Numbered from the stretch's first letter, positions 1 to 10,381 are shown. The stretch: DNA of 59,962 nucleotides from Pseudomonadota bacterium (GCA_021817985.1 JAKAFK010000007.1:1-59962); one strand, 5' to 3'. Made by a program: numbers and translations. The notes: a model not told the origin generated them from the letters alone.

Positions 1-2
1 TG

Positions 3-62
3 GAGCGCCTCGCGAGCGGCCAGGCCGGCGCAGCCGTCGAGCTGACTCGCGCCCGACCCTAG
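3..62 (+). CDS. Possible C-terminal end of an unidentified protein (partial)
   Basis: Frame 3 is open from the window edge to a TAG at 60-62 and would encode the last 19 residues of a protein (ending ELTRARP). The fragment is too short to identify. It is listed only because a gene convergent with argH would be normal here. The 200 bp between this stop and the argH stop show no other convincing coding sequence. Confidence 0.25.
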   Translation, partial: ERLASGQAGAAVELTRARP

Positions 63-263
63 CGGGCCAGATTGTGTGCATAGGGCGAGTGCACGCTCTC
101 AGCAGTCCAAGTCTTTTTCCCGCCGGTCAGCGGCAGCATCTGGCTGGCATCACCCGCTTCGGCGAGACCGTATCGGGCTGGGGCACGCCACCCGCACTCG
201 CAGCGCAACGAGTGGGCCCTGGTTCATCCGGACGCTCGAGATGCCGGGCACCTCCGTGTCGGG

Positions 264-1682
264 TCAGCGGCCTGACGCAAGCCGCTGCCGGGCCCGCGCG
301 ATGGCCGCTCGCACTTGCACGGGAGCCGTTCCACCCACGTGGTTGCGGGCTTCCAGCGAGCCTTCAAGCGTGAGCACCTGATACACGTCCGCATCGATCT
401 TGTCGCAAAAACCTCTCAACGCCTCGAGCGAGAGATCGGCGAGATCGCAGCCCTGGGACTCCGCCTGGCGCACGGCGCGCGCGACAGCCTCATGCGCATC
501 CCGAAAAGCCACGCCCCGCTTGACCAGGTAATCCGCGAGATCGGTGGCCGTGGCAAAGCCCTGCCTGGCGGCAGCCCGCATGGCCTCAGGACGCACCGTG
601 ATGCCGCGCAGCATGTCGGCGAGGATGGCGAGCGTCTGCGCCAGCGTGTCGACCACGTCGAATAGCGGCTCCTTGTCTTCCTGGTTGTCCTTGTTGTAGG
701 CCAGGGGCTGCGACTTCATGAGCATGAGGAGCGCCATGAGATGGCCCACCACGCGCCCCGTCTTGCCTCTGATCAGCTCCGGCACGTCGGGATTCTTCTT
801 CTGCGGCATGATCGACGACCCGGTGCAAAAGCGGTCGGCGATGTCGATGAAGCCGAAACGCGGGCTCATCCAGAGAATGAGCTCTTCCGACATGCGCGAC
901 AAGTGCACCATGAGCAGCGAGGCGGCGCCAGAAAATTCGATGGCGAAATCCCGGTCCGACACGGCATCGAGGGAATTCTCGCAGACCCCGTCGAAGCCCA
1001 GTTCGCGCGCGACCATTTCCCGATCGATGGGGTAGCTCGTCCCGGCCAGAGCGGCAGCGCCCAGCGGCAACCGGTTCATGCGGGCCCGGCAGTCGGAAAG
1101 CCGGCCGACGTCGCGATCGAGCATCTCGAAGTAGGCCATCAGATGGTGACCGAAGCTGACGGGCTGGGCGACCTGCAGATGGGTAAAGCCCGGCATCACA
1201 GTTGCCGCATGGCGCTCCGCCAGATCCAGGAGGGCGCCTTGCACGCGCCGCACGAGTTCCGCCAGGTCATCGAGCGCCTCGCGCAGAAAAAGGCGCACGT
1301 CGGTCGCCACCTGGTCATTGCGCGAGCGTCCGGTATGCAGGCGCTTGCCCGCCTCGCCGATGCGCTCGGTCAGGCGCCGCTCGATATTGAGGTGCACGTC
1401 CTCGAGATCCAGCGACCATTCGAAACGGCCGGCGCGAATGTCGTCTGCGAGGGACGACAGGCCCCGCTCGATCGCCTCCCAATCTTCGCGGCTCAGGATG
1501 CCCACCGCGTGCAGCATGTGCGCATGCGCCATCGAGCCGCGGATATCGAAGAGGGCCAAGCGCTGATCGAACCCGACCGATGCGGTATAGCGCTTCACGA
1601 TCTCGGCCACGGGTTCGGCGAAGCGTCCCGACCACGTGCCGCCCGATTGCGGGGCCGGCGCGTTCGTTTCGTTGTCTTGCAT
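264..1682 (-). CDS. argH: Argininosuccinate lyase
   Basis: Cytosolic enzyme of the last step of arginine synthesis, cleaving argininosuccinate to arginine and fumarate. The 472-residue product has the N-terminal WSGRF block, the HTGRSRND motif and the fumarase/ASL-superfamily signature [11 protein letters not shown] that carries the catalytic serine loop. Length fits the family (about 460). The frame extends upstream to 1766, but the family usually begins just before the WSGRF block, so the ATG at 1682 (MQDNETN) is preferred. The gene is divergent from the sensor kinase gene with about 80 bp between starts. The argH-algZ-algR neighbourhood is common in gammaproteobacteria. Confidence 0.95.
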   Translation of the reverse strand: MQDNETNAPAPQSGGTWSGRFAEPVAEIVKRYTASVGFDQRLALFDIRGSMAHAHMLHAVGILSREDWEAIERGLSSLADDIRAGRFEWSLDLEDVHLNIERRLTERIGEAGKRLHTGRSRNDQVATDVRLFLREALDDLAELVRRVQGALLDLAERHAATVMPGFTHLQVAQPVSFGHHLMAYFEMLDRDVGRLSDCRARMNRLPLGAAALAGTSYPIDREMVARELGFDGVCENSLDAVSDRDFAIEFSGAASLLMVHLSRMSEELILWMSPRFGFIDIADRFCTGSSIMPQKKNPDVPELIRGKTGRVVGHLMALLMLMKSQPLAYNKDNQEDKEPLFDVVDTLAQTLAILADMLRGITVRPEAMRAAARQGFATATDLADYLVKRGVAFRDAHEAVARAVRQAESQGCDLADLSLEALRGFCDKIDADVYQVLTLEGSLEARNHVGGTAPVQVRAAIARARQRLASGR

Positions 1683-1764
1683 GGAAGAGGGGCCTTGTTC
1701 AGAATATATGACAATGTCGACCGTGCGGCGCCTCCAGCGGCGCCCATGTGATCGAAGGCGCTGC

Positions 1765-2796
1765 ATGGGAGCGGAAGTGGCGATTATAAATCAAAAAGGA
1801 CCGGCGCATGCCCTGCCCGATTTCTGCAATATGGGTGTGGCGCTGCGCATCCTCGTTTTCGTCAACGGCGGTGCGATCCTCGCTGCAGCCCTCATGGCGA
1901 GCTCCGCGGCCGGGGTTTGGGAGGAACTCACAGCCATCTCCGTCCTGCTGCAGCCGATCCTGCTCTTAAGTCTCCTCACCCTGTGTGCCTTGCGGCGTCC
2001 CCTAAGGCGCCTGCCCTACGTCCTGGCGGTCGGCGCGGTCCTGGCGATCGAGCTCCTGCTGACCAGTGCGGTCACGGCTGCGGGCCATGCCCTCCTGGCC
2101 TACGACGAACCGCTGTCCCTCTGGCGCAACGGGCTCGCCTGTCTGGCCGCGACGGGGGGGCTGGTCGCCTACTTCGATCTGCGCGCCCGGGCCCTCTCGC
2201 CGGCCTTGAGCGAGGCGAAGCTGCAAGCCCTGCAGGCCCGCATACGGCCCCACTTCCTGTTCAATAGCCTGAACGCGGTGCTCAGTCTTATCCGCAGCGA
2301 CCCCAGGCTCGCCGAGAAAGCGCTCCAGGACATGGCCGACCTGTTTCGTGTGGTGATGGCGGACAACAGCGAACTCGTGCCCCTCGAACGTGAGCTCGCC
2401 TTGTGCTCGGAATATCTCGAACTCGAACAGTTGCGCCTGGGCGAGCGCCTGCAAGTGGCCTGGCACCTGGAGAAACGGCCCATCGATGCGCTGGTGCCGC
2501 CGCTCATCCTGCAACCACTGCTGGAAAACGCCGTATACCACGGGATCGAACCTTCCAGCGGACCCGGGAGCATCACCGTCAACATCTACCATGCCCGCAA
2601 TCAAGTCCACATGGTCCTGCGCAACCCTTACAACGCGGGGACTGGCGGCCATCATGCCGGCAACAAGATGGCGTTGCAGAATATCCGCGAACGCTTGGCG
2701 CTGCACTTCGACGCCGAGGGGACGCTGCGCACCCAGGTCACCGAGACGGCTTATCAGGTGCATATCGCCATCCCCTATCTGAGAGCCCGGCCATGA
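1765..2796 (+). CDS. algZ: LytS/AlgZ-family sensor histidine kinase
   Basis: Membrane sensor kinase of the AlgZ/FimS (LytS/YehU) type, 343 residues. The N-terminal half has about four hydrophobic segments (residues 25-150). The cytoplasmic part has the His_kinase block with the phospho-acceptor in [12 protein letters not shown] and the HATPase_c N-box LLENAVYHG. The start at 1765 was chosen because GAAGG lies about 6 nt upstream and because AlgZ proteins, as I recall them, carry a conserved LPDFCN segment near the N-terminus (here ALPDFCN). This excludes the later ATG at 1831. The stop overlaps the next start as ATGA, so it is translationally coupled to the response regulator. The signal sensed is unknown. 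Confidence 0.85.
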   Translation: MGAEVAIINQKGPAHALPDFCNMGVALRILVFVNGGAILAAALMASSAAGVWEELTAISVLLQPILLLSLLTLCALRRPLRRLPYVLAVGAVLAIELLLTSAVTAAGHALLAYDEPLSLWRNGLACLAATGGLVAYFDLRARALSPALSEAKLQALQARIRPHFLFNSLNAVLSLIRSDPRLAEKALQDMADLFRVVMADNSELVPLERELALCSEYLELEQLRLGERLQVAWHLEKRPIDALVPPLILQPLLENAVYHGIEPSSGPGSITVNIYHARNQVHMVLRNPYNAGTGGHHAGNKMALQNIRERLALHFDAEGTLRTQVTETAYQVHIAIPYLRARP

Positions 2797-3566
2797 ACGC
2801 GCAAAAGCCGGCGCTCCGGCTGCTGATCGTGGATGACGAGGCCCCGGCTCGGCGACGCTTGCGCGAGCTGCTGGCCGACTGCGCGAGCGTGCTGCCCGTG
2901 GATGTCGTGGGCGAAGCGGGCAATGGGCTGGACGCCTTGCGGCTGCTCGACGGACAACCGGCCGACGTCGTCCTGGCCGACATCCGCATGCCGTCCATGG
3001 GCGGCATTGAACTGGCCCGCCATCTCCAGCAATTGCCCGAGCCGCCCGCCATCATCTTCACGACGGCGTACGGCGACTTCGCGATCCAGGCCTTCGAAGC
3101 CAATGCGGTCGATTATTTGCTCAAGCCCGTGCGGGCGGAGCGCCTCGTGAATGGGCTCAGAAAGGCACGCGCCCTGCAGGCCGCGGCGATGGCCGATCTC
3201 TCCCAAGTGGCGGGCGCCCGGGCACACCTGAGCATCGTCGAGCGCGGCAAGATCGTCCTGATCCCGGTGAACGAGGTGATCTACCTCAAGGCCGAACTCA
3301 AGTATGTCACGGTGCGCACGTGCGATCGCGAATACCTGATCGAGGAATCGCTCACCCGGCTCGAGCGCGAACACGCCGAACGCTTTGTGCGCATCCACCG
3401 CAACTGCCTGGTCGCCCGCGCCCACCTCGCCGGCTTCGAAAAAGCCTCCGCGCAGTCCGACAAGGAGGACACCGCCGGCCACTGGGTCGCCGTCCTCAAG
3501 GGGCTCGACGAGACGCTCCCGGTCAGCCGGCGCCACATCCATGTCCTGCGCGACTTCAAGCCTTGA
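2793..3566 (+). CDS. algR: LytTR-type response regulator (AlgR-like)
   Basis: Transcription factor of 257 residues with an N-terminal receiver domain (acidic pair in LLIVDDEAPARRRL, phospho-acceptor Asp in VVLADIRMPSMGG, conserved Lys in YLLKPV) and a C-terminal LytTR DNA-binding domain (about residues 145-250, ending with SRRHIHVLRDF). It is the obvious partner of the upstream kinase, whose stop overlaps this ATG by 4 bp. AlgR in Pseudomonas controls alginate, twitching and virulence genes. No alginate or pilus genes are in this window, so the regulon here is unknown. Confidence 0.88.
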   Translation: MNAQKPALRLLIVDDEAPARRRLRELLADCASVLPVDVVGEAGNGLDALRLLDGQPADVVLADIRMPSMGGIELARHLQQLPEPPAIIFTTAYGDFAIQAFEANAVDYLLKPVRAERLVNGLRKARALQAAAMADLSQVAGARAHLSIVERGKIVLIPVNEVIYLKAELKYVTVRTCDREYLIEESLTRLEREHAERFVRIHRNCLVARAHLAGFEKASAQSDKEDTAGHWVAVLKGLDETLPVSRRHIHVLRDFKP

Positions 3567-3728
3567 GCGCCTGTCGTCGAAGTCATCGGCGAGGATCTCC
3601 TTAGTCCTTGCCCGAAGACCCGCTCACCAGTATTCTATGCGCCCAGACACCGGGGCCTCGCGCGTCTGGAAGCATCCGCTCCCGATGTTCAGTTCTCAAT
3701 CCTCAAGGAAGGGTAAAGGGCACGAGTC

Positions 3729-5096
3729 ATGTCCGACGGCGCACGCTTGCAGGAAAACGCACTGGGTCTCACCGAATCGACGATCATGGGCATCGCGGGA
3801 ACGGCGCCCGCCTTCAGCGCGGCCGCGACGACGGCGGCATTGGCGGCCGGGGTTGGGGTGCTCTCGCCGGCCAGCTTGCTCTACTGCGGCCTCATCATGT
3901 TTGGCGTCACCTTCGCCTACCTGCACCTCAACCGGACCAACCCGAATGCCGGGGCGGCCTATGCCTGGGTGGGCGCGGAGTTCGGCCCAGTCCTCGGCTT
4001 CTTCGCCGGCTGGGCCCTGCTGGTCGCCTCGGCGGTCTTCATGGTCTCGGGCACCATCCCTGCGGCCACCGCGACGCTGCTCCTCATCCGTCCTGACCTC
4101 GCGAGCCATCCGGCCCCGGTCACCTGGGTGGCGGGGGCCTGGCTCGTCGTGGTGAGCGCGGTGCTCATCAAAGGCATCAAGGCGACGAGTTACACGCAGG
4201 TGGCCATGACCTTGGTCGAGGTCGGCGTACTGGTTGCGGTCAATGTGGCCGCCTTCGTCAAGTACGGGACCCACCCGGCGCACCCCTTCACCTGGAACTG
4301 GCTCTCGCCGCTGGCATTCACGCCCAAGCTCTTCGCAACCGGGGCGCTGACGTCGCTATTCTTCTTCTGGGGCTGGGACGTCACGGTCAACCTCAACGAG
4401 GAGACGCGCGATGCCGCCAGCGTGCCGGGGCGGGGAGCGCTGGCGGCCATGGTGGTCGTGCTGCTGCTGTTCGTCACCTTCGTCACGGCCACGCAGCTCG
4501 TCTTGACCGATGCGCAGATCCAGCAGGCGGGCACTGACGTCATCTTCGCCGTCGCCGACAAGCTCTTCCCCCGCCCCTGGAGCTACCTGGCCGTCCTCGC
4601 CGTCATGCTGAGCACCATCGGCACCTTGGAAACCTCGATCCTGCAATTCACGCGCACCATGTTCTCCAAAGGCCGCGACGGCTCGCTTCACCCCCGCTAC
4701 GCCCGCCTGCACAAGAGCTGGAAGACGCCGTGGGTCGCGACCGTGACCATTGCGGGCTTCGGGCTGGCGCTGCTCGCGCTCGCCTCGACCTTCCCGAGCG
4801 TGAACACGATCATCCACGACTCCGTCAACGCCATCGGGTTCCAGGTCGCGTTCTATTACGGACTCGCCGGGTTTGCGTGCGCCTGGGCGTATCGCAAGGA
4901 AGCGCTGGATTCGGTCAGGCAGTTCGTCACCTTGCTGGCTTGGCCGGCCGCCAGCGCGGTGTTTCTGGTATTTGTCGCCTTATACAGCATCCCCACCTTC
5001 GATGTCACGACCAACGTCGTCGGCTTGGGCGGCATTGCGATCGGGGTCGTGCCCTGGTGGCTGAACCGGCGCCGGGTGAGTGCCGATCCCGCCTGA
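3729..5096 (+). CDS. APC-superfamily amino-acid permease
   Basis: Inner-membrane transporter of 455 residues with about 12 hydrophobic segments and an APC-type N-terminus (GLTESTIMGIAGTAPAFSAA). In the APC family this first broken helix lines the substrate site. The substrate cannot be read from sequence. A purine-rich tract (GGAAGGGTAAAGG) precedes the ATG. The gene sits between algR and hemC, which are adjacent in Pseudomonas, so it looks like an insertion into a conserved block. The gap to algR is 162 bp and to hemC 158 bp, so it is probably its own unit. Confidence 0.8.
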   Translation: MSDGARLQENALGLTESTIMGIAGTAPAFSAAATTAALAAGVGVLSPASLLYCGLIMFGVTFAYLHLNRTNPNAGAAYAWVGAEFGPVLGFFAGWALLVASAVFMVSGTIPAATATLLLIRPDLASHPAPVTWVAGAWLVVVSAVLIKGIKATSYTQVAMTLVEVGVLVAVNVAAFVKYGTHPAHPFTWNWLSPLAFTPKLFATGALTSLFFFWGWDVTVNLNEETRDAASVPGRGALAAMVVVLLLFVTFVTATQLVLTDAQIQQAGTDVIFAVADKLFPRPWSYLAVLAVMLSTIGTLETSILQFTRTMFSKGRDGSLHPRYARLHKSWKTPWVATVTIAGFGLALLALASTFPSVNTIIHDSVNAIGFQVAFYYGLAGFACAWAYRKEALDSVRQFVTLLAWPAASAVFLVFVALYSIPTFDVTTNVVGLGGIAIGVVPWWLNRRRVSADPA

Positions 5097-5152
5097 TAGC
5101 ACACCGGCCTCGGGCGCAGGTCTCTCAAGCGCCGCTGGACGCCCGGACATCA

Positions 5153-5161
5153 TGTTAGAAT
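5153..5161 (+). promoter_or_regulatory. Candidate extended -10 promoter element upstream of hemC
   Basis: TG-T-TAGAAT has the extended -10 form (TGn followed by a 5/6 match to TATAAT) about 94 bp before the hemC start. No good -35 hexamer lies 17 bp upstream, which is tolerated by extended -10 promoters. Motif match only. Confidence 0.35.
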
Positions 5162-5254
5162 GCCCATGGCCCCGAGCCTCTGGCGCACCGCACGCATGCG
5201 CCCCTCGCGAAGGACCCAAACCCTTACATCGGACATAGCGCAGGACTCGACGCC

Positions 5255-6208
5255 TTGAGCACTTCCCCGTCGTCAGCCACACCCCTCAGGAGCCTCGTCA
5301 TTGCCTCGCGCGAGAGTCAGCTCGCCATGTGGCAAGCGGAGCATGTCAAGAGCCTCCTCGAGCGCTGGTACCCCGATCTCGACGTCAAGATCCTCGGCAT
5401 GACCACCCAGGGGGACCGCATCCTCGACAAGACGCTCAACAAGATCGGTGGCAAGGGCCTCTTCGTCAAGGAGCTTGAGGAAGCCTTGGCGCAAGGGCGC
5501 GCCGATCTCGCCGTGCACTCCATGAAAGATGTCCCCATGGTGCTCCCGGACGGGTTTTGCATCGCCGCCATCGGCCCGCGCGAGGATCCGCGCGATGCGT
5601 TCGTCTCCAACCGGTTCGAGCGCCCGGCGGCCATGCCGCCCGGCAGCATCCTTGGCACCTCCAGCCTGCGCCGCCAAAGCCAGCTTCTGGCCGCCTTCCC
5701 CCACCTCGAGATCCGCGTCTTGCGCGGAAACGTGGGCACGCGCCTGAAAAAACTGGACGAGGGGCAATACGATGCCATCATCCTCGCCAAGGCGGGGCTG
5801 GAGCGGCTGGGTTTGGGCCACCGCGTTCGGCATGTCCTGGACCCCGAGACCAGCTTGCCGGCCGTCGGCCAGGGCGCCTTGGGCATCGAATGCCGCGCCG
5901 ACCGCACCGACGTGCACGCGCTGATGCGGCCCTTCAACGACGAAGACAGCGCACGCTGCGTGAACGCCGAACGCGCCATGAGCCGGGCGCTCAATGGCAG
6001 CTGCCAGGTGCCGCTGGGGGCTTATGCCCGCATCACCGACGGACAACTGGAGATTCGCGGCTTCGTCGCAAGCCCCGACGGTCGCCGCCTGATCAAGGCC
6101 GATCGGGCAGGCGATCCCTCGCAGGCGGAAACGCTGGGCAAAAGTCTCGCGGCCGCGCTTCTCGACCAGGGGGCCAGAGAAATTCTGGAGGCACTGGAGG
6201 AGCGCTAA
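5255..6208 (+). CDS. hemC: Hydroxymethylbilane synthase (porphobilinogen deaminase)
   Basis: Cytosolic haem-pathway enzyme that polymerises four porphobilinogens to hydroxymethylbilane. The 317 residues carry the family blocks [37 protein letters not shown] and [11 protein letters not shown]. The dipyrromethane cofactor cysteine is in [13 protein letters not shown] at 5255 is the likely start, because no ATG or GTG precedes the conserved N-terminal strand. The TAA stop is directly followed by the hemD GTG, indicating translational coupling. Confidence 0.94.
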   Translation: MSTSPSSATPLRSLVIASRESQLAMWQAEHVKSLLERWYPDLDVKILGMTTQGDRILDKTLNKIGGKGLFVKELEEALAQGRADLAVHSMKDVPMVLPDGFCIAAIGPREDPRDAFVSNRFERPAAMPPGSILGTSSLRRQSQLLAAFPHLEIRVLRGNVGTRLKKLDEGQYDAIILAKAGLERLGLGHRVRHVLDPETSLPAVGQGALGIECRADRTDVHALMRPFNDEDSARCVNAERAMSRALNGSCQVPLGAYARITDGQLEIRGFVASPDGRRLIKADRAGDPSQAETLGKSLAAALLDQGAREILEALEER

Positions 6209-7039
6209 GTGGCGGGGCCGAACATTTCCGGCGACACGGGCGACGACGCCGCCCAGCCGCTCCTCGGACGCACCATCGTCGTCACGCGCCCGCGCGAACA
6301 GTCGAAGGATCTGGCCGCCCTCATCCAGGCGGCCGGCGGCCTTTCCCTCTTCTTCCCCGTGCTCGAGATCCTCGATGCCGAGGATCTACGCCCCTTCAGG
6401 GCGCTCGTCGGGCGTCTCGACACCTTCGACATCGCCATCTTCATCAGTCCGACGGCCGTGCGGAAGGCAATGAACCTCATCCTGGCGCAGCGGGCGCTCC
6501 CAGCCCCTTTGCGGATCGCGGCGATCGGGCAAGGCAGCGCGCGGGAACTCAAGCATTTCGGCGTCGACCGCGTCATTTCGCCCACGGAGCGCTTCGACAG
6601 CGAGCACCTCCTGGCGTTGCCCGAGTTCCAATCGGTCGACGGACGGCGCATCGTCATCTTCCGCGGGGACGGCGGACGCGAGAGCCTCGGCGACACGCTC
6701 ACATCGCGCGGCGCCTGCGTGGAATACGCCGAGTGCTACCGGCGGGCGCGCCCTCGTGCCGACGCGGGGGAACTCCTGCGCCGTTGGGTACGGGGCGAAC
6801 TCGATGCCATCACCGTGACGAGCGGCGAAGGACTGCATAACCTCTACGACATGGTCGGGAATCTGGGGCAACAGTGGCTTAAAAATACGCCGGTCTTCGT
6901 CTTTCATGAGAGAATCGCAGAAAAAGCGGCGCGGCTCGGCTTGCGACAGGTCGTCGTCACCGAGCCCGGCGACGACGGCTTGTATCGCGGACTCATCGCA
7001 TGGTTCAAGGGAAGAGATGCGCGCCCCCGCCCGGCTTGA
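6209..7039 (+). CDS. hemD: Uroporphyrinogen-III synthase
   Basis: Cyclises hydroxymethylbilane to uroporphyrinogen III, with inversion of ring D. The 276-residue product shows the two-lobed HemD pattern: TIVVTRPREQ at the start of lobe 1, IFISPTAV, then AITVTSGEGLHNL and the C-terminal VVVTEPGDDGLYRGL. HemD proteins diverge strongly, so the call also leans on its place between hemC and hemX. The start is GTG at 6209, with zero bases after the hemC stop. Confidence 0.9.
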   Translation: MAGPNISGDTGDDAAQPLLGRTIVVTRPREQSKDLAALIQAAGGLSLFFPVLEILDAEDLRPFRALVGRLDTFDIAIFISPTAVRKAMNLILAQRALPAPLRIAAIGQGSARELKHFGVDRVISPTERFDSEHLLALPEFQSVDGRRIVIFRGDGGRESLGDTLTSRGACVEYAECYRRARPRADAGELLRRWVRGELDAITVTSGEGLHNLYDMVGNLGQQWLKNTPVFVFHERIAEKAARLGLRQVVVTEPGDDGLYRGLIAWFKGRDARPRPA

Positions 7040-7071
7040 ACCCCGAAGGCGCCCCGCGGCGCGAGAAGGAC

Positions 7072-8151
7072 ATGAATAACGAGACTCCAGAGAACCAGGG
7101 AACGCCAGGACCGTTCCCCGAGGCCCCTGCGAGCGGCAGCGCTCAAGCTCGCCTCCCGCGCGCCGCCGCCTGGCCGAGACTTGCCGCGATCGCGGCGATC
7201 GCAGCGCTCACCCTCTCGGGCTGGCAACTGTTGACCCTCCATCAGAAGTTCGCGGTGCTCAGGGCCGAACTGGGCCAACAGCTTGCGCGCGCCAAATCCG
7301 CCAACGAGGCGGACCGCCTGATGGCCGCCAACGCCCAGGAGGCGGCACGGGAGACGCTGGTCAAGCTTGGGGTGCTGCAAAACACCGTCGCGCAGTACCA
7401 AGGCCAGGCGGCGGCGCTGCAGTCCCTGTATCAGCAGCTCGCCAGCACCCAGGACCAGCGCAGCCTCGCGGACATCGAACAGCTGCTGCTGGATGCCAAC
7501 CAGCAGGCGCAGCTGGCCGGCAACGTCCATGCGGCGCTCATCGCCCTCGAGCTGGCCGACAACCAGCTCGCCACGCTCGACAGGCCGCAGCTTTATGCCT
7601 TGCGCGCCGCGATCCGCCGCGACATCGGGCGCCTCAAGGCGCTGCCGGCGGTCGACGTGGTCGGCATCAGCCTCGAGCTCGACGATCTCGCCCACAAGGT
7701 CGACAGCCTGCCCTTCGCCTACGACGGGATGCACGGCGCGGCCGTGACGGCAGAACGGATCCCGGCGCCCAAGAGCCCTTGGGAAAGGTTCGGACAGGAG
7801 ATTTGGAGCGGGCTGCGGCAACTCGTCCAGATCCAGAAAGTCAGCACGTCGGCGCCGCCCTTGCTGGCCCCCTCGCAACGCTACTTCTTCCGCGAGAACG
7901 TCAAGCTCAGGCTGCTCACGGCACGCATCGCGCTCCTGCAGCACGATTCCGCAAGCTACCAGCGGGATATCCGAGGCGCCCAACGCTGGATCGGCCGGTA
8001 CTGCGACACGCAGGCGCCCGCCACGCGCGCGGCGCTCGGCGCGTTGGACGAACTCGCGCGCACCCCGATCAGCGTCCGGCTGCCCGACATCTCCGACTCC
8101 CTGGAGGCGTTTCGCCGATATCAAATGCTGCATGGGGGAGGGACGCAGTGA
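7072..8151 (+). CDS. hemX: HemX-family membrane protein (uroporphyrin-III C-methyltransferase-like)
   Basis: A 359-residue protein with a proline/alanine-rich cytoplasmic N-terminus, one membrane helix at about residues 35-55 (LAAIAAIAALTLSGWQLL) and a long helical, probably coiled-coil periplasmic region rich in Gln and Ala. This is the HemX layout. The family is annotated as a methyltransferase but lacks an evident SAM fold, and its role is not settled. The ATG at 7072 follows GAGAAGGA, a good ribosome-binding site. The stop overlaps the hemY GTG (GTGA). Confidence 0.85.
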   Translation: MNNETPENQGTPGPFPEAPASGSAQARLPRAAAWPRLAAIAAIAALTLSGWQLLTLHQKFAVLRAELGQQLARAKSANEADRLMAANAQEAARETLVKLGVLQNTVAQYQGQAAALQSLYQQLASTQDQRSLADIEQLLLDANQQAQLAGNVHAALIALELADNQLATLDRPQLYALRAAIRRDIGRLKALPAVDVVGISLELDDLAHKVDSLPFAYDGMHGAAVTAERIPAPKSPWERFGQEIWSGLRQLVQIQKVSTSAPPLLAPSQRYFFRENVKLRLLTARIALLQHDSASYQRDIRGAQRWIGRYCDTQAPATRAALGALDELARTPISVRLPDISDSLEAFRRYQMLHGGGTQ

Positions 8152-9329
8152 AAGCCCTCTTCTGGACCCTGGCGCTATTTGCCCTGGCCGTCGGCCTGCC
8201 GCTCGCCGGCAAGAACAGCCATAGCTACATCGTGCTGGTCTATCCCCCGTATCGCGTCCAGCTGGCCCTCAACCTCCTCATCGCGCTGTGGGCGGCGACC
8301 CTGGCGGTGGGCTATGGCATTGTGCGCGTCGTCGTCCACACGCTGCGCCTACCGGCCTCGGTACGCCACTTCCGGGCAGAGCAGCAGCGGCGCCAGGGAC
8401 GAAAGGCGCTGCTCGACGGCCTGATCGCCTACTTCGAGGGACGCTTCGCCAAGGCCGAGAAATTGGCCGCCAAGGCGGTCGCCTTGAGGGAATTTCCTGC
8501 CGTGAGCGCGCCGCTGGCCGCCCGCGCGGCCCACGAGCTCAAGGCGTTCAAAAGGCGCGACGACTACCTGGCGCAGGCCGAACGGCTCGCCCCGGGCTAT
8601 CCGCTGCCGCGTCTCATGACGCAAGCGGAGCTGCTGATCGGCACGCGCGACTACCAGGGCGCGCTCGCGGCGCTCCATCACGTCTACGAGATCGCGCCCA
8701 AGCACCCTGCAGCGCTCAAGCTGGAACTGCCGGTGCAGAACCAGGCCAAGAATTGGGAACAGGTCTTGCTGCTCACCGCCGCCTTGGAAAAACGCGACGC
8801 CATCGAACCGGCCCAGGTCAGACAGCTACGCATCAAGGCCCATACGGAAATCATGAAGCGCAAGGCCCTGGACAACCAGACGTTCGATGAATGCTGGGCG
8901 CGCATCCCGGCCGCGGAGCAGATCATCGCGCCGGTCGCCCTGGCGGCGGCGCGGCACTTCATGGCGCTCGGCCGTTGCGAGCAGGCTCATGGCGTGATCG
9001 AGCGCAGCCTCGCCCAGGAATGGAATATCGAATTGATCAAGGCCTATGCCGAATGCCGCGGCGGCGACCTGCTCAGACGAATCGAGCAGGCGGAGCGGTG
9101 GCTGGCTGCCCATGCGGATGATGCCGCGCTGCTCCTGACGCTGGGCCGGCTGTGCACCCAGCAGGCCTTGTGGGGCAAGGCGCAAAGCTACCTTGAAGCG
9201 AGCCTCGCGGTCGAGCCCACGGCCGAAGCCCATGTCGCGCTGGCCCAGTTGCTGGAAAACCGCAGCCAGCTCACCGACGCCTGTGTCCACTATCGCCGCA
9301 GCCTGGAACTCGCCCTCGCGGGGGATTGA
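8148..9329 (+). CDS. hemY: HemY-family TPR membrane protein
   Basis: A 393-residue protein with two N-terminal membrane helices (about residues 1-20 and 40-62) followed by tetratricopeptide-like helical repeats to the C-terminus (for example ALLLTLGRLCTQQALWGKAQ). This matches proteobacterial HemY, which follows hemX. It is distinct from the protoporphyrinogen oxidase that shares the name. The function is not settled; a scaffold role for haem or envelope proteins has been proposed. The GTG start overlaps the hemX stop by 4 bp, giving a four-gene hemCDXY operon. Confidence 0.85.
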   Translation: MKALFWTLALFALAVGLPLAGKNSHSYIVLVYPPYRVQLALNLLIALWAATLAVGYGIVRVVVHTLRLPASVRHFRAEQQRRQGRKALLDGLIAYFEGRFAKAEKLAAKAVALREFPAVSAPLAARAAHELKAFKRRDDYLAQAERLAPGYPLPRLMTQAELLIGTRDYQGALAALHHVYEIAPKHPAALKLELPVQNQAKNWEQVLLLTAALEKRDAIEPAQVRQLRIKAHTEIMKRKALDNQTFDECWARIPAAEQIIAPVALAAARHFMALGRCEQAHGVIERSLAQEWNIELIKAYAECRGGDLLRRIEQAERWLAAHADDAALLLTLGRLCTQQALWGKAQSYLEASLAVEPTAEAHVALAQLLENRSQLTDACVHYRRSLELALAGD

Positions 9330-9352
9330 CGGCGGCACCCGGTCAGCCGGAC

Positions 9353-10381
9353 TCAGCTCGCAGGCTTCGGGTCCGTCGAGAACAGGAAGGCGTCCGAGAA
9401 GAATGCCCCTTCGGGCAGCCCCCGTGCGGTGAAAGCGCGGTGCACGGCCTCGACCATGGCCGGATTGCCGCAGGCATAGACCTCGTAGTCGGCGAGATTC
9501 GGAATGTCCTGCAACACCGCCTCATGGACAAGCCCCGTGCGCCCGGTCCACATATCCGCGGCAACCGGCTCCGACAGGACGGGAACGAAGCGGAAGCCCG
9601 GTTGCGTGCGACTCCACTCCTCGGGCAATTGCGGCATGTACAGGTCGCGCTTGGCGCGCGCGCCCCAGTAAAGCGTCATGGGCCGCCCCGATCCAACGTG
9701 AAAGGCATGTTCGATCATGGCTTTGACCGGCGCGAATCCGGTCCCGCCGGCGACGAACAGAATCGGCTTGGCGCTATCCTCGTGCAAGAAGAATGTGCCC
9801 AGCGGCCCCTCGAAGCGCAGGATGTCCTTCTCCTTCAGCTGAGTGAAGACGGACTCGGTAAAGGTGCCACCGGGCACGTTGCGCACATGCAACTGGAGGA
9901 ATTCGTCATCATGCGGCGCATTCGCCAGCGAGAAGCTGCGGCGCCGGCCGTCCTTGAGCAGGATATCGACATACTGTCCGGCGAGGAACTGCAGGCGTTC
10001 GTTGGCCGGCAATTTGAGGTACAGCACCATGACGTCAGGGGCCACCTTCTCCATCGCCTGCACGCGGCAGGGCAGCGTCTTGATCTGGATCTCGCGCGCC
10101 GCGCCAATCTCCCTGACTTCGATCAGCAGGTCCGACTGCGGCCGCGCGCAGCAGAACAGCGCGTAGCCCGCCAGTTTCTCGTCTTCGGTGAGCGCCGTCG
10201 CCTGATAGCTGCCGTAATCCACGGAGCCTTCCAGGATCTTGCCCTTGCACGTCCCGCAAGCGCCGTTGCGGCATCCGTAGGGAAGCGCAAACCCCTCGCG
10301 CAGCGCGGCCTCCAGAATAGTCTCGTCGTTCTGCGTGTGAAACACGTGCCCGCTGGGCTTGATGGTGACTTGGTGAGACAT
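9353..10381 (-). CDS. 2Fe-2S ferredoxin-type NAD(P)H-flavin oxidoreductase (AscD-like)
   Basis: Soluble electron-transfer enzyme, 342 residues. The N-terminal plant-type ferredoxin domain has YGCRNGACGTCKGKI and a later Cys in ALFCCARP as cluster ligands. It is followed by an FAD domain (RRRSFSLANAPHD) and an NAD-binding domain (FVAGGTGFAPVKAMIEHA; CGNPAMVEAV). The family includes CDP-6-deoxy-glucoseen reductases and phenol or toluate reductase subunits. No matching dideoxysugar or oxygenase genes are nearby, so the physiological partner is unknown. The start at 10381 (MSHQVTIKP) fits the domain edge. It is divergent from the epimerase gene, 84 bp apart. Confidence 0.82.
   Translation of the reverse strand: MSHQVTIKPSGHVFHTQNDETILEAALREGFALPYGCRNGACGTCKGKILEGSVDYGSYQATALTEDEKLAGYALFCCARPQSDLLIEVREIGAAREIQIKTLPCRVQAMEKVAPDVMVLYLKLPANERLQFLAGQYVDILLKDGRRRSFSLANAPHDDEFLQLHVRNVPGGTFTESVFTQLKEKDILRFEGPLGTFFLHEDSAKPILFVAGGTGFAPVKAMIEHAFHVGSGRPMTLYWGARAKRDLYMPQLPEEWSRTQPGFRFVPVLSEPVAADMWTGRTGLVHEAVLQDIPNLADYEVYACGNPAMVEAVHRAFTARGLPEGAFFSDAFLFSTDPKPAS

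Noticed and set aside
264..288. CAGCGGC...GCCGCTG hairpin as an argH terminator
   Set aside because: The inverted repeat lies inside the last codons of argH and has no T-tract, so chance in GC-rich coding DNA is likely.
741..1751. Long plus-strand open frame (336 codons) opposite argH
   Set aside because: It lies fully antisense to a well-supported argH, is Arg/His/Gln-rich and shows no family motif. It is a GC-rich shadow frame.
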